DNA of 64,000 nt from contig NZ_KB907309.1 of NCBI RefSeq assembly GCF_000381925.1, positions 62,001 through 126,000 of the forward strand, written 5' to 3'. Origin of the DNA: Nocardia sp. BMG111209 (GTDB lineage: Bacteria; Actinomycetota; Actinomycetes; Mycobacteriales; Mycobacteriaceae). Below the pieces are notes generated by a model, which had not been told where the DNA came from, ran no database searches, and worked only from the letters and a program-made list of their open reading frames with translations. Below, one piece after another: positions 10,554-19,125 of this stretch (positions within the stretch are counted from its first letter, which is position 1; the number at the start of each line of letters is the position of its first letter). Made by a program: the position numbers and the translations under genes.

Positions 10554-10735
10554 GCTTGAACCTCCTCAACGGAAACGAGGTGGCGCACGACGTTGATCAG
10601 CCCGCGGGTCTGCGGGGTGTCCTCACGCACGACGGTCTTGTGGATGCCCTTCAGACCGAGGGTGCGGATGGACTCGCGCTGATTCCGCTTGGCGCCGATC
10701 GTGGATTTGACCTGGGTCACTTTCAGCTGGGCCAT
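10550..10735 (-). CDS. rpmD: 50S ribosomal protein L30
   Basis: 61 residues starting [16 protein letters not shown] at ATG 10735; the frame extends nine codons further upstream but the family length fixes this start. Contains [13 protein letters not shown] and the [15 protein letters not shown] core. Overlaps rplO by 4 bp and begins 1 bp after rpsE ends, consistent with coupled translation. Confidence 0.97.
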   Translation of the reverse strand: MAQLKVTQVKSTIGAKRNQRESIRTLGLKGIHKTVVREDTPQTRGLINVVRHLVSVEEVQA

Positions 10736-10736
10736 A

Positions 10737-11378
10737 TCAGGCTCCCTGTCCCGCGCGCGCACGCAGCATGCCCGCCGGAGCGACGTCCTCGATCGGCAGA
10801 CCGCGACGAGCGGCCACCTCCTCCGGACGCTGCAACTGCTTCAGGGCCGCCACGGTGGCGTGCACGACGTTGATGGCGTTGTCGCTACCGAGCGACTTGG
10901 CCAGGATGTCGTGGATACCGGCGCATTCCAGCACGGCACGCGCCGCGCCACCGGCGATCACACCGGTACCGGGCGAGGCCGGACGCAGCATGACCACACC
11001 GGCCGCCGCCTCACCCTGCACCGGGTGGACGATGGTCGAGCCGATCATCGGAACGCGGAAGAAGCCCTTGCGAGCCTCCTCGACGCCCTTCTGGATCGCC
11101 GCCGGAACTTCCTTGGCCTTGCCGTACCCGACACCGACCAGGCCGTTGCCGTCGCCCACGATCACCAGGGCGGTGAAGCTGAAGCGCCGACCACCCTTGA
11201 CGACCTTGGACACGCGGTTGATCGCGACCACGCGCTCGAGTTGATTCTTCTCCTGGGCGGGCTGGTCGCGACGATCGTCGCGACGGCCGCGGCGCTCACC
11301 GCGACCGCCTTCGCCACCACTGCCACTGTTCTGTCCGGCGGGTCCGTTTCCGCCGTCACGCCGTTGACGTCCCGGCAT
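10737..11378 (-). CDS. rpsE: 30S ribosomal protein S5
   Basis: 213 residues. Small-subunit protein at the mRNA entry and decoding region. The first 45 residues are a Gly/Arg/Asp-rich extension typical of actinobacteria. The conserved double-stranded RNA-binding fold follows: [38 protein letters not shown] and [15 protein letters not shown]. Begins 34 bp after rplR. Confidence 0.98.
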   Translation of the reverse strand: MPGRQRRDGGNGPAGQNSGSGGEGGRGERRGRRDDRRDQPAQEKNQLERVVAINRVSKVVKGGRRFSFTALVIVGDGNGLVGVGYGKAKEVPAAIQKGVEEARKGFFRVPMIGSTIVHPVQGEAAAGVVMLRPASPGTGVIAGGAARAVLECAGIHDILAKSLGSDNAINVVHATVAALKQLQRPEEVAARRGLPIEDVAPAGMLRARAGQGA

Positions 11379-11412
11379 CAGACGTTCCTTCCGTTGCGCT
11401 TCATTTCGGTCA

Positions 11413-11829
11413 TCAGAACTTCAACCCACCTTCGCGGGCGGCATCGGCCAGGGCGGCGATGCGGCCGTGGTAGTCGTGGCCACCGCGGTCGAACACCACG
11501 GCCTCCACGCCGGCGGCCTTCGCGCGGGCGGCGATCAGCTCGCCGACCTTGGCGCCCTTGGCACTCTTGTCGCCCTCGAGGGCCCGCACGTCGGCCTCGA
11601 TGGAGGACGCCGCGGCGATGGTCTTGCCGACGGAGTCGTCGACCAGCTGAACGTGCAGGTGCCGCGCGGAGCGGAACACGATCAGGCGGGGACGCGCGGT
11701 GGTGCCTTCGACCTTCTTGCGCAGCCGGAAGTGCCGGTTGCCCTTGGCAATCCGGCGACGGGTGGACGCGTCCTTGCCGAGCGGCTTGCGCGCGGCCTGC
11801 TGAGCTTCGGTCTGAACCTTCTTCGACAT
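11413..11829 (-). CDS. rplR: 50S ribosomal protein L18
   Basis: 138 residues. 5S rRNA-binding protein. Basic N-terminus with [20 protein letters not shown], then [20 protein letters not shown] and the C-terminal [26 protein letters not shown]. Three base pairs separate it from rplF, so the two are probably translated together. Confidence 0.98.
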   Translation of the reverse strand: MSKKVQTEAQQAARKPLGKDASTRRRIAKGNRHFRLRKKVEGTTARPRLIVFRSARHLHVQLVDDSVGKTIAAASSIEADVRALEGDKSAKGAKVGELIAARAKAAGVEAVVFDRGGHDYHGRIAALADAAREGGLKF

Positions 11830-11832
11830 GGC

Positions 11833-12372
11833 TTACTTACCCGTCTTTCCGACCTTGCGGCGAACGATCTCGCCGGCGTAGCGGATGCCCTTGCCCTTGT
11901 ACGGGTCGGGCTTGCGCAGGCCGTGGATCACCGCGGCGATCTGGCCGACCTTCTGCTTGTCGATGCCGGACACCGAGAACTTGGTCGGAGCCTCCACCGC
12001 GAAGGTGATGCCCTCGGGGGCCTCGACGGGAACCGGGTGGCTGTAGCCGAGGGCGAACTCCAGGTTCGAGCCCTTCTGCTGCACGCGGTAACCGACGCCG
12101 AAGATCTCCATCTTCTTCTCGTAGCCCTGGGTGACGCCGATGATCATGTTGTTGATCAGGGTCCGGGTCAGCCCGTGCAGCGAGCGGTTGAGCCGCTCGT
12201 CGTTCGGCCGGGCGACCTCGAGTTCGCCGTTGTCCGCCTTGCCGACGGTGATCGGGGCCGCGACCTCGTGCGAGAGGGCGCCCTTGGGACCCTTCACCGA
12301 CACGGTCGAACCGTTGATGGTCACCTCGACACCGGCGGGAACCGGGATCGACTTCTTACCGATACGCGACAT
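11833..12372 (-). CDS. rplF: 50S ribosomal protein L6
   Basis: 179 residues, family length. [17 protein letters not shown] start, duplicated L6 fold, [14 protein letters not shown], and the C-terminal [14 protein letters not shown] that contacts the factor-binding region of 23S rRNA. Lies 14 bp downstream of rpsH. Confidence 0.98.
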   Translation of the reverse strand: MSRIGKKSIPVPAGVEVTINGSTVSVKGPKGALSHEVAAPITVGKADNGELEVARPNDERLNRSLHGLTRTLINNMIIGVTQGYEKKMEIFGVGYRVQQKGSNLEFALGYSHPVPVEAPEGITFAVEAPTKFSVSGIDKQKVGQIAAVIHGLRKPDPYKGKGIRYAGEIVRRKVGKTGK

Positions 12373-12386
12373 TGTTCCTACCTCCC

Positions 12387-12785
12387 TTACCAGACGTAGG
12401 CGAGGACTTCCCCGCCCACACCGTGCTGTTTTGCCTGACGGTCCGTGAGCAGGCCCTGTGACGTGGAGATGATCGCCACGCCGAGGCCACCCAGCACCTT
12501 GGGCAGGTTGGTGGATTTCGCGTACACCCGCAGACCGGGCTTGGACACCCGGCGCACACCGGCGAGCGAGCGCTCGCGGCTGGGCCCGTACTTCAGGTCG
12601 ACGATCAGCGTCTTGCCCACCTGCGCGTCCTCGACGCGGTAGTCGGCGATGTAGCCCTCACGCTTCAGAATCTCGGCGATGTTCGCCTTGAGCTTCGAGT
12701 GCGGAGCCTTGACCTGATCGTGGTACGCCGAGTTGGCGTTGCGCAGACGGGTCAGGAAGTCTGCGATCGGATCTGTCATGGTCAT
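12387..12785 (-). CDS. rpsH: 30S ribosomal protein S8
   Basis: 132 residues starting [18 protein letters not shown] at ATG 12785; an upstream 14-codon extension of the frame does not match the family. Ends with [26 protein letters not shown]. In most bacteria rpsH directly follows rpsN. Here rpsN lies 10.8 kb upstream (23585-23770), so this gene must now use a promoter in 12786-13332 or read-through from the inserted genes. Confidence 0.97.
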   Translation of the reverse strand: MTMTDPIADFLTRLRNANSAYHDQVKAPHSKLKANIAEILKREGYIADYRVEDAQVGKTLIVDLKYGPSRERSLAGVRRVSKPGLRVYAKSTNLPKVLGGLGVAIISTSQGLLTDRQAKQHGVGGEVLAYVW

Positions 12786-13332
12786 GGATTGACCGTTACC
12801 TTTCTCGCCGCGGTTCCCATACAACACCGTCGAAGAACGGCGGTCGTGGGCCTACGACAATTCGGTCGGTCCGGCCGGGACTGCCCGACCGGATGCTGCA
12901 CAGCCACCCGGACCAGCCAATATGGCCGCACGCATCCGCGCGCAGACATGACGGTGCCCGAGCAACCGGTCAAGTGTAGGCAATAGCCGTGCGGCATCAA
13001 AATCGGGGGTGGGAACTCCGGGGCCGCCGGCCGACGGGATGGTTCGAGTCCTGCTGATCGACTGCCTCGATACCTGCTGATCGGATGGTTCGATACCTGC
13101 TATTCGGATGGTTCACAGTCTGCCGATGGGATGATAGAAGTCCGGGGACGGGGTAGATTAGCGCCGTGACCTGCGCTGGCTGGCGGACAAGGTCGGCGGG
13201 TTGCTCGCCGATAGCGCTGTAATAACGACCGGACGGTATGCATATCGGCGACCGGACGGAATCGCCGTAATACCCGCGGCACTGCTGGGTCCGTGACCGC
13301 ACAGTGCTCCGTGCGGCGAGTCGGCGCGATCC
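12786..13332. other. Intergenic region upstream of rpsH with no gene
   Basis: 547 bp between rpsH and a P450 gene that is transcribed towards it. Short frames on either strand have no plausible start or family match. It should hold the promoter that now drives the distal spc genes. The half near the P450 carries a tandem repeat array (separate entry). Confidence 0.7.
13037..13151. repeat. Five tandem 23-bp imperfect repeats
   Basis: Exactly 23-bp spacing: units at 13037, 13060, 13083, 13106 and 13129. Most begin GGATGGTTCGA or a variant and share an internal CCTGCTGATC or a variant. Units 1-3 agree best; 4 and 5 are progressively diverged. There is no unique spacer between copies. It sits next to the downstream junction of the block inserted between rpsH and rpsN. 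Confidence 0.85.
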
Positions 13333-14610
13333 TCAGCGCGGCGTCAGGTGCATCCGCAGCCCGATCGGGTTGAAGGTCAGGCCCTCGGAGGCGCGGAGTT
13401 CGTACCCGGCGGGCAGTTCCGGTTCGTAGCGTTGGAGGACCGTCGCCACCACCAAAACGATCTGGTGCAGGGCGAATTGGCGGCCGATGCAGGCGCGGAT
13501 GCCGGTGCCGAAGGGTTTGTAGGCGTGGGCGGGGCGGGACCGGTTGCGTTCGGGGAGAAAGCGATCCGGGTCGAAGGCTTCGGGGTCGTCGCCCCAGACC
13601 GGGTCGCGATGCAGGGCGGGGGCCAGGACGAAGAAGGGTTCGCCGGCGGGCATGGGGTAGCAGCCGCCGAGGACGGTGTCCTGCTTGGCCACTCGGGAGT
13701 AGCCGGGGGCGGTCGGCCAGAGGCGCAGCGATTCGTCGACCACCCGGCGGAGGTAGCGCAGCTTCGCGACCTGCTCGAATTCCGGTTCGGCGGAACCGAT
13801 CACCGTATCCACCTCGGTGCGTGCGCGGGCCGCGATCTCCGGGTGCGCGGCGAGGTAGTACAGGGTGAACGACATTGCGGCGGAGGTGGTTTCGTGGCCG
13901 GCGGCGAGAAAGGTCAGGACCTGGTTGCGGATTGCGGCCGGGTCGAGCGTGTCCGCGTCGAGCATCAGGCCCAGCAGGTCGGCGCCGCGGTCGCCGCCGG
14001 TGCGCTGCGCGATCACCTCGTCGACCACGCCCTTGAGGTAGGCGATGTCCGCGTCGTTGCGTTCGCCGGCGCGCTTGCCGAGGAAGCCGCCGGCGATCGG
14101 GGGGCGGGTGACCAGGCGCTGGCCGTGGTTGAGGACGTCCTTCAGGGCCGTCACGAACGGGTGCGCGGTGGTGCGTTCGAAGGAACCGAAGGAGTAGCCG
14201 AAGCCGGCGCGGCCGATGATCTCCAGGGTCACCTTCGCCATCGCGGCGGTGACGTCCACCGCCGCGTCGGCGCCGGCCCAGTGGTCGTGCAGTTGCCCGC
14301 ACACCGCCAGCATCAGCGGGTGGTAGCCGCGCATCGCCGTCTGGGAGAAGGCGGGCATCAGCAGGTCGTGTGCCGCACGCCAATTCGGCTCGTGGTTGTA
14401 GGCGGTGAGCAGGCCGTCGCCGATCATCGGCCGGATCACCTCGAGCGCCGGGAGGACGTGCTTCTCGAAGCGCCGGTCGTCGGAGAGCTCGGCGACCAGG
14501 TCGGCGCCGGTGACGAAGGTGAACTCCAGGTTGAAGAATTCACGCTTGTACACCGGGCCGAGCTCGCGGGCCAGGCGGGTCGACTCCTGCATGAACGAGG
14601 TGCTCAGCAT
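13333..14610 (-). CDS. Cytochrome P450 (paralogue A), fatty-acid hydroxylase-like
   Basis: 425 residues. Heme mono-oxygenase resembling the CYP102/BM3-type heme domain (N-terminus FMQESTRLARELGPVYKREF). Motifs: I-helix FLAAGHETTS, ExxR in DESLRLW, PERF-like FDPDRFLPER, and heme loop FGTGIRACIG with Cys374. No reductase domain is fused, so separate redox partners are needed. It is close in sequence to paralogue B at 17833-19125. It lies downstream of the ACP gene in one minus-strand cluster, which suggests it acts on an acyl chain loaded by the ligase and perhaps held on the ACP, as P450 BioI does; that is inference. Confidence 0.92.
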   Translation of the reverse strand: MLSTSFMQESTRLARELGPVYKREFFNLEFTFVTGADLVAELSDDRRFEKHVLPALEVIRPMIGDGLLTAYNHEPNWRAAHDLLMPAFSQTAMRGYHPLMLAVCGQLHDHWAGADAAVDVTAAMAKVTLEIIGRAGFGYSFGSFERTTAHPFVTALKDVLNHGQRLVTRPPIAGGFLGKRAGERNDADIAYLKGVVDEVIAQRTGGDRGADLLGLMLDADTLDPAAIRNQVLTFLAAGHETTSAAMSFTLYYLAAHPEIAARARTEVDTVIGSAEPEFEQVAKLRYLRRVVDESLRLWPTAPGYSRVAKQDTVLGGCYPMPAGEPFFVLAPALHRDPVWGDDPEAFDPDRFLPERNRSRPAHAYKPFGTGIRACIGRQFALHQIVLVVATVLQRYEPELPAGYELRASEGLTFNPIGLRMHLTPR

Positions 14611-14677
14611 GGACGTTACCGGATACCCGTTCCCGGCCGGACCGGCAGCTCGGCCGGCGTGCGGACACCGGCCCCGA

Positions 14678-14953
14678 TCATGCCGACTCGTCGCCGAGCG
14701 TGTACAGGATCAGGTCGACGAGATCGTCGCCGGTCCGCACCTCCACCAACTCGTCCTCGTCCAGTGTGATACCCCAATGCTTTTCGCACTTCACCACCGC
14801 CTGCACCAGGCGCATCGAGTCGATGCCGGGCAGTTCGGTGAGCCGGGCACCGAGATCGACCTGCTCGGCCTGACATTCGAGCAGTTCCGCGAGCTCCGCT
14901 CGCAGCACGGTGGTGATCTCGTCGACCTTCCGGTTCACGGACAGAGTCATCAC
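14678..14953 (-). CDS. Acyl carrier protein
   Basis: About 91 residues. Carries acyl chains on a phosphopantetheine arm; the attachment serine is in PGIDSMRLVQ (about residue 46). Helix II and III sequence (CEKHWGITLDEDELVEVRTGDDLVDLI) fits the fold. Start is GTG 14953, overlapping the ligase stop (GTGA), or ATG 14950 (TGATG). Immediate coupling to the fatty-acyl-AMP ligase upstream indicates that the ligase loads this ACP. Confidence 0.92.
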   Translation of the reverse strand: MMTLSVNRKVDEITTVLRAELAELLECQAEQVDLGARLTELPGIDSMRLVQAVVKCEKHWGITLDEDELVEVRTGDDLVDLILYTLGDESA

Positions 14954-16632
14954 GAACTCACTTTCTGATCAATGGATTCCATGCTCGAAACGTGTGCGCG
15001 GGCGAGCTCCGCGACCAGCGAACGCTGCCACTTGCCGCTGGTGGTGCGGGGCAGGGCCTTGGCGGGCACCAACAGCACCACGACCGCGGACAGGGTCAGC
15101 GCCTTCGATACCGCGCCCGCGATGTCGGCGATCACGGCATCGCCTGCCGCCGTACCGGATTCGTGCTCGCTCTCGGCGACCACGATCATGCGCTCGCCCT
15201 CGGTGTCGGCGACCGCGACGCAGTGTCCCTTGTGGACACCGGACACCACCCGGACGGCCTCCTCCACATCGTCGGGGTAGAAGTTGCGCCCCTGGACGAT
15301 GATCATCTCCTTGACCCGGCCGACGATGACCAGTTCGCCACCGTCCAGCAGGCCGAGATCGCCGGTGCGCAACCAGCCGTCGTCGAGGGCGGCCCGGGTG
15401 AGCTCGTCGTCGCCGTGGTACCCGGAGGTCACCGCGGGGCCCTGGATGCGGATCTCGCCGACGTAGCCGTCCGGCAGCGCCGTGCCGTCGAATCCGGTTA
15501 TCCGCACAGCGATTCCGGGAATCGGGACGCCCACGCTCACCAGTTCCCGGGTGTTCGGCGAACCGGGCGGCACGGGCCGGGCCGGGCGGCCGGGCACCAG
15601 TTCGTCCCGGTCGACGGTGATCAACCGCGGTGCGGTGCCGGGGACGGGCAGGGTCACCGCGAGGGTCGCCTCGGCCATGCCGTAGCACGGGTACATCGTC
15701 GACGCCGGCACGCCGAGCGGCGCGAAGGTGCGCGCGAATTCGCGCACGGTGTGGGCCCGGACCGGTTCGGCGCCGTTGAGCGCCAGTCGCCACCGTCGCA
15801 GCGGCCGATCGCCGGGCTCACCGTCGAACACCTCGGCGGCGGCCTCGACGAGTTTGTCGAAGGAGAAATTCGGCCCGTTGGTGATGGTGCCGCCGACCTC
15901 GGCGGTGTGCCGCAGCACCGCACCGGGATTCTTGACGAAGGTGAGCGCACTGAACAGGTGCGCGTCGTTCGGGGTCAGCAGCGAACACATCAGCGAGACC
16001 AGGCCCATGTCGTGGAACAGCGGAACCCACTGCACCAGAACGTCATCCGAGGTCGTCGAGATGTGCGAGTTGATGGCCGCCACCCCACTGAGGAACTGGG
16101 CGTGGGTCAGGCGCACGCCCTTCGGCCGCGCGGTGCTGCCGGAACTGAACTGCACCACTACCGGGGCGTCCGGATCGACCGGCTGCCAGTCGATCTCGTC
16201 GTCGCGTTCGAGCTGCTCCAGCTCCAGCACCTGCAGGCCGGGCACCCGCGCGGCGAGCTCCCGCGCCACCTTGCGGCCCTTGTTCGCGGTGACCAGTAAC
16301 CGGATCCCACCGGCGCGCACGATCGGCACGAGGTGCTCCGCGACCGCACCGGGATCCAGCACCAACGGCGGCAGCGGCAGCACGGTCACCGCCGCACCGG
16401 TGGTGACCGCACCGAAGAAACCGGCGAACCACTCCGGGGTGGCGGGCATCAGCACGCCGATCAGCTCGCCGGGACCGGCGCCCGCGGTCCGCAGTCGCCG
16501 CCCGACAGGTCCGGCGAGGCCGGCCAGTTCACGATGGGCCAGTGTGACTTTCGAATCCGCGAAGGTGACGGTGCGATCACTGCGACGCAGGGCTTCCAGC
16601 AATTCGATGAGGGTCTGTGGTCCGGCGGTCAA
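14950..16632 (-). CDS. Fatty-acyl-AMP ligase (FAAL/FadD32-like)
   Basis: 560 residues, ANL superfamily. Activates a fatty acid as acyl-AMP and transfers it to a carrier protein. Visible motifs: FSSGSTARPKGV, PLFHDMGLVSLM, YPCYGMAEATL, DGWLRTGDLG, VKEMIIVQGRNFYPDDVE and a C-terminal RTTSGKWQRS lysine. Wording of the FHDMGL and GRNFYP motifs is that of FAALs rather than acyl-CoA synthetases. Start is TTG 16632, overlapping the stop of the upstream KASIII-like gene (TTGA) with AGAGGAA upstream. It is followed at once by an ACP gene, its presumed acceptor. Confidence 0.92.
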   Translation of the reverse strand: MTAGPQTLIELLEALRRSDRTVTFADSKVTLAHRELAGLAGPVGRRLRTAGAGPGELIGVLMPATPEWFAGFFGAVTTGAAVTVLPLPPLVLDPGAVAEHLVPIVRAGGIRLLVTANKGRKVARELAARVPGLQVLELEQLERDDEIDWQPVDPDAPVVVQFSSGSTARPKGVRLTHAQFLSGVAAINSHISTTSDDVLVQWVPLFHDMGLVSLMCSLLTPNDAHLFSALTFVKNPGAVLRHTAEVGGTITNGPNFSFDKLVEAAAEVFDGEPGDRPLRRWRLALNGAEPVRAHTVREFARTFAPLGVPASTMYPCYGMAEATLAVTLPVPGTAPRLITVDRDELVPGRPARPVPPGSPNTRELVSVGVPIPGIAVRITGFDGTALPDGYVGEIRIQGPAVTSGYHGDDELTRAALDDGWLRTGDLGLLDGGELVIVGRVKEMIIVQGRNFYPDDVEEAVRVVSGVHKGHCVAVADTEGERMIVVAESEHESGTAAGDAVIADIAGAVSKALTLSAVVVLLVPAKALPRTTSGKWQRSLVAELARAHVSSMESIDQKVSS

Positions 16633-17597
16633 CGTCGTTCCTCTCGTTCCCCGCGCACCATGAGCATGGTCACGGTCAATCCCACCCCGATATTGATGAT
16701 CAGACCGTATTCCCCTGGTGACAGTGGTCTTTCGGTGTACAGATGATTGAGGTTCGCGGCGAGGTCGCCGGAGAACAGATGTCCCGTGTCCTCGGTCAGG
16801 TTGAGAACCTCGGCGGGGGGTAGCAGTTCGTAGAAGATTCCGCCGACGAAATCCCTGTCGAGCCGGGGCAGCATGGTGACCACCACGCGGGGATCATCGA
16901 GTTCCATTCCCGCGTCGGCGAAGACCTGTTCCACCGAGGTCCGGACACAGCGACGGGCCCGGAAAACATTGGGCGGCACGGTGACAGCGCCGTCCGGCAG
17001 GCGCGCGGCCCACCAGAGTTCCTCCTGTGTCATCGAATTCGACACCATCGCCTGCACCGACATCGGACCGCTCGCACGAGAGAGCAGCACAGCGGTCGCG
17101 GCGTCACCCAGGGCCGTGCCGACGCTCTGCTGCCACCGCCAGACGGCCTCCTCGCCGTGCGCGTCGGAGGTCAGCACCAGGCTGTGCTCGATCCGCGGCT
17201 CCCCGAGCATGTGCGCGACCGCGCAGTGCAAGCCCATCGCACCGCCGTTGCTCATCTGCCGAACACCCAGCGCCACAGCCTGTTTCGCGCCGAGCAGGCG
17301 GGCCAGCCGGGGCGCGATCGTACAGTCGGCGGCACTCGGGTCGAAGATCCACGAGTGGGTCAGCAGCCCGATGTCCGCCGCCGCGACCTGCCCGGTCGCG
17401 AGCGCATCGGCGGCCGCGGCGAGCGCGAGCGTGGTCGCATCCTCCCCCGCCCCCGCCACCGGCAACATCGTGTCCGTCTTCGGCAATGATGTTGCGTTCA
17501 CGGCGTTTCCGCCGGCGATCGCATGGTCGAACGCCTGACGTCCACCGGCCAACGCGACCGAGGCCGCCGCAATGTGCAGAAGTCCGTTTACTCGCAT
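16629..17597 (-). CDS. KASIII-like (thiolase-fold) protein A with altered catalytic triad
   Basis: 322 residues from ATG 17597 (MRVNGLLHIAAASVAL). Overall fold signature of ketoacyl-ACP synthase III: LLTHSWIFDP, CTIAPRLARLLGAK and C-terminal GDLAANLNHL ... INIGVG. By my alignment the nucleophile position reads RQMSNGG, giving Ser116 in place of Cys; the His and Asn motifs (PHQAN, GNT) are replaced by MLPRL and TGHLF. It therefore probably does not do a normal decarboxylative condensation. DpsC of the daunorubicin pathway is a known KASIII-like protein using Ser. It overlaps the ligase by 4 bp and has a paralogue at 20366-21352. Confidence 0.85.
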   Translation of the reverse strand: MRVNGLLHIAAASVALAGGRQAFDHAIAGGNAVNATSLPKTDTMLPVAGAGEDATTLALAAAADALATGQVAAADIGLLTHSWIFDPSAADCTIAPRLARLLGAKQAVALGVRQMSNGGAMGLHCAVAHMLGEPRIEHSLVLTSDAHGEEAVWRWQQSVGTALGDAATAVLLSRASGPMSVQAMVSNSMTQEELWWAARLPDGAVTVPPNVFRARRCVRTSVEQVFADAGMELDDPRVVVTMLPRLDRDFVGGIFYELLPPAEVLNLTEDTGHLFSGDLAANLNHLYTERPLSPGEYGLIINIGVGLTVTMLMVRGEREERR

Positions 17598-17832
17598 AAC
17601 CAGCCTCGTACTCTGCACATACCCGGTGGGCCACAGCCAACGGCATGTCCCGCGTCCAACCCGGCCGACCGGGCACGCATTATGTTTCCGGCGAGTTGTG
17701 TCCGGTTCACGAACACACGGTGTCGTGATGGTGTCGCAAAACATATCGACCGGTACTGAATTGCCGTCGGCTCGACCGGCCGCGGTGGCGATCGAAACAT
17801 GTTCTCTCAGCACGGATGTGGTGGCGGACAAC

Positions 17833-19125
17833 TCAACGCGCTGCCGGATACAGGGTCAGTCCGATGGGACTGAAGGCGATTCCCTCCGAGGCGCGCAGCC
17901 GATAGTCCGGCGGCAGGGTCAGATCGTAGCGTTGCAGCACGCGTGCCATCACCAGCACGATCTGATGCAGCGCGAACTGGCGGCCGATACAGGCGCGCAG
18001 GCCGCTGCCGAACGGTTTGTACGAATGCGGTGGCCGGGCCCGGACCCGTTCGGGCAGAAAACGATCCGGATCGAATCGTTCCGGATCCGGGCCCCACGAC
18101 GCTTCCCGGTGCAGCGCCGGCACCAGCACGAAATACGGCTCACCGACGCGCATCGGATAACGGCCGCCGAGTACGGTGTCCTGCTTCGCGGTCCGCGAAT
18201 ATCCGGGCGCGACCGGCCACAGGCGTAGCGACTCGTCCACGACCCGGCGCAGATATCGGAATTTGGCGACCTGGTCGAACTCCGGTTCGGCCGTCCCGGC
18301 CAGCGCCGTCACCTCCGCCCGCGCACGCTCGGCGATCCCCGGCTCGGCGGCCAGAAAGTAGAGCGTGAAAGACATTGCCGCGGAGGTGGTCTCGTGCCCC
18401 GCGGCGAGGAAGGTCAGGACCTGGTCGCGGATGTTCACCGGATCCAGCACATCGGAATCCAGCATCAGGCCCAGCAGATCGCCGCCGTGCGCACGACCGG
18501 CGCGGCGCGCGATCACCTCGTCCACCACCTCGCGCAGGTAGGCGATATCGGTGTCGTGACGTTCGGCCGCGCGGCGGCCGAGATATCCACCCGCCATCGG
18601 CGGCCGGGTCACCAGCCGCTGGCCGTGGCTGATCGCATCCTCGAGCGCCGTTGCGAACGGATGCGAGGTCGAGCGCTCGAAGGAATCGAACGAGTAGCCG
18701 AAACCGGCCCGCCCGATCACCTCGAGCGTGACCTTCCCCATGGCGTCCCTGACGTCGACGGCCCGGTCCGCAGCCGCGTCCCAGCTGTCGAGCAGTTGCC
18801 GGCAGACGTCCAGCATCAGCGCGTGATAGCCGCGCATTGCGGACTGCGAGAACGCCGGCACCAGCAGATCGTGCGCCGTGCGCCACGCGGGTTCGTGATC
18901 GTCGGCGGTGAGCAGGCCGTCGCCGAACATCGGCCGGAAGGATTCGAGCACCGGCTTCATATGCTTTCCGAACCGCCGGTCGTCGGCGAGTTCGGCGACG
19001 AGTTCCGCACCGGTGACGAAGGTGAATTTCAGATTGAAGAACTCGCGGGTGAACACCGGTCCGTGTTCGGGCGCCATGCGGGTCGATTCCTGCATGAACG
19101 AGCTCTGCAGTACCGACGAGGTCAT
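17833..19125 (-). CDS. Cytochrome P450 (paralogue B), fatty-acid hydroxylase-like
   Basis: 430 residues from ATG 19125 (MTSSVLQSSFMQESTRM), which overlaps the stop of the next P450 (ATGA). A longer open frame upstream is only out-of-frame read-through of that gene. Motifs: FLAAGHETTS, DESLRLW, FDPDRFLPER, FGSGLRACIG with Cys379. Very similar throughout to paralogue A at 13333-14610, so one arose by duplication. No fused reductase. Last gene of the NTF2/KASIII-B/P450-C/P450-B run. Confidence 0.92.
   Translation of the reverse strand: MTSSVLQSSFMQESTRMAPEHGPVFTREFFNLKFTFVTGAELVAELADDRRFGKHMKPVLESFRPMFGDGLLTADDHEPAWRTAHDLLVPAFSQSAMRGYHALMLDVCRQLLDSWDAAADRAVDVRDAMGKVTLEVIGRAGFGYSFDSFERSTSHPFATALEDAISHGQRLVTRPPMAGGYLGRRAAERHDTDIAYLREVVDEVIARRAGRAHGGDLLGLMLDSDVLDPVNIRDQVLTFLAAGHETTSAAMSFTLYFLAAEPGIAERARAEVTALAGTAEPEFDQVAKFRYLRRVVDESLRLWPVAPGYSRTAKQDTVLGGRYPMRVGEPYFVLVPALHREASWGPDPERFDPDRFLPERVRARPPHSYKPFGSGLRACIGRQFALHQIVLVMARVLQRYDLTLPPDYRLRASEGIAFSPIGLTLYPAAR

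Noticed and set aside
13037..13151. CRISPR array or iteron origin
   Set aside because: Repeats abut directly without spacers, and no replication gene or AT-rich unwinding region is next to them.
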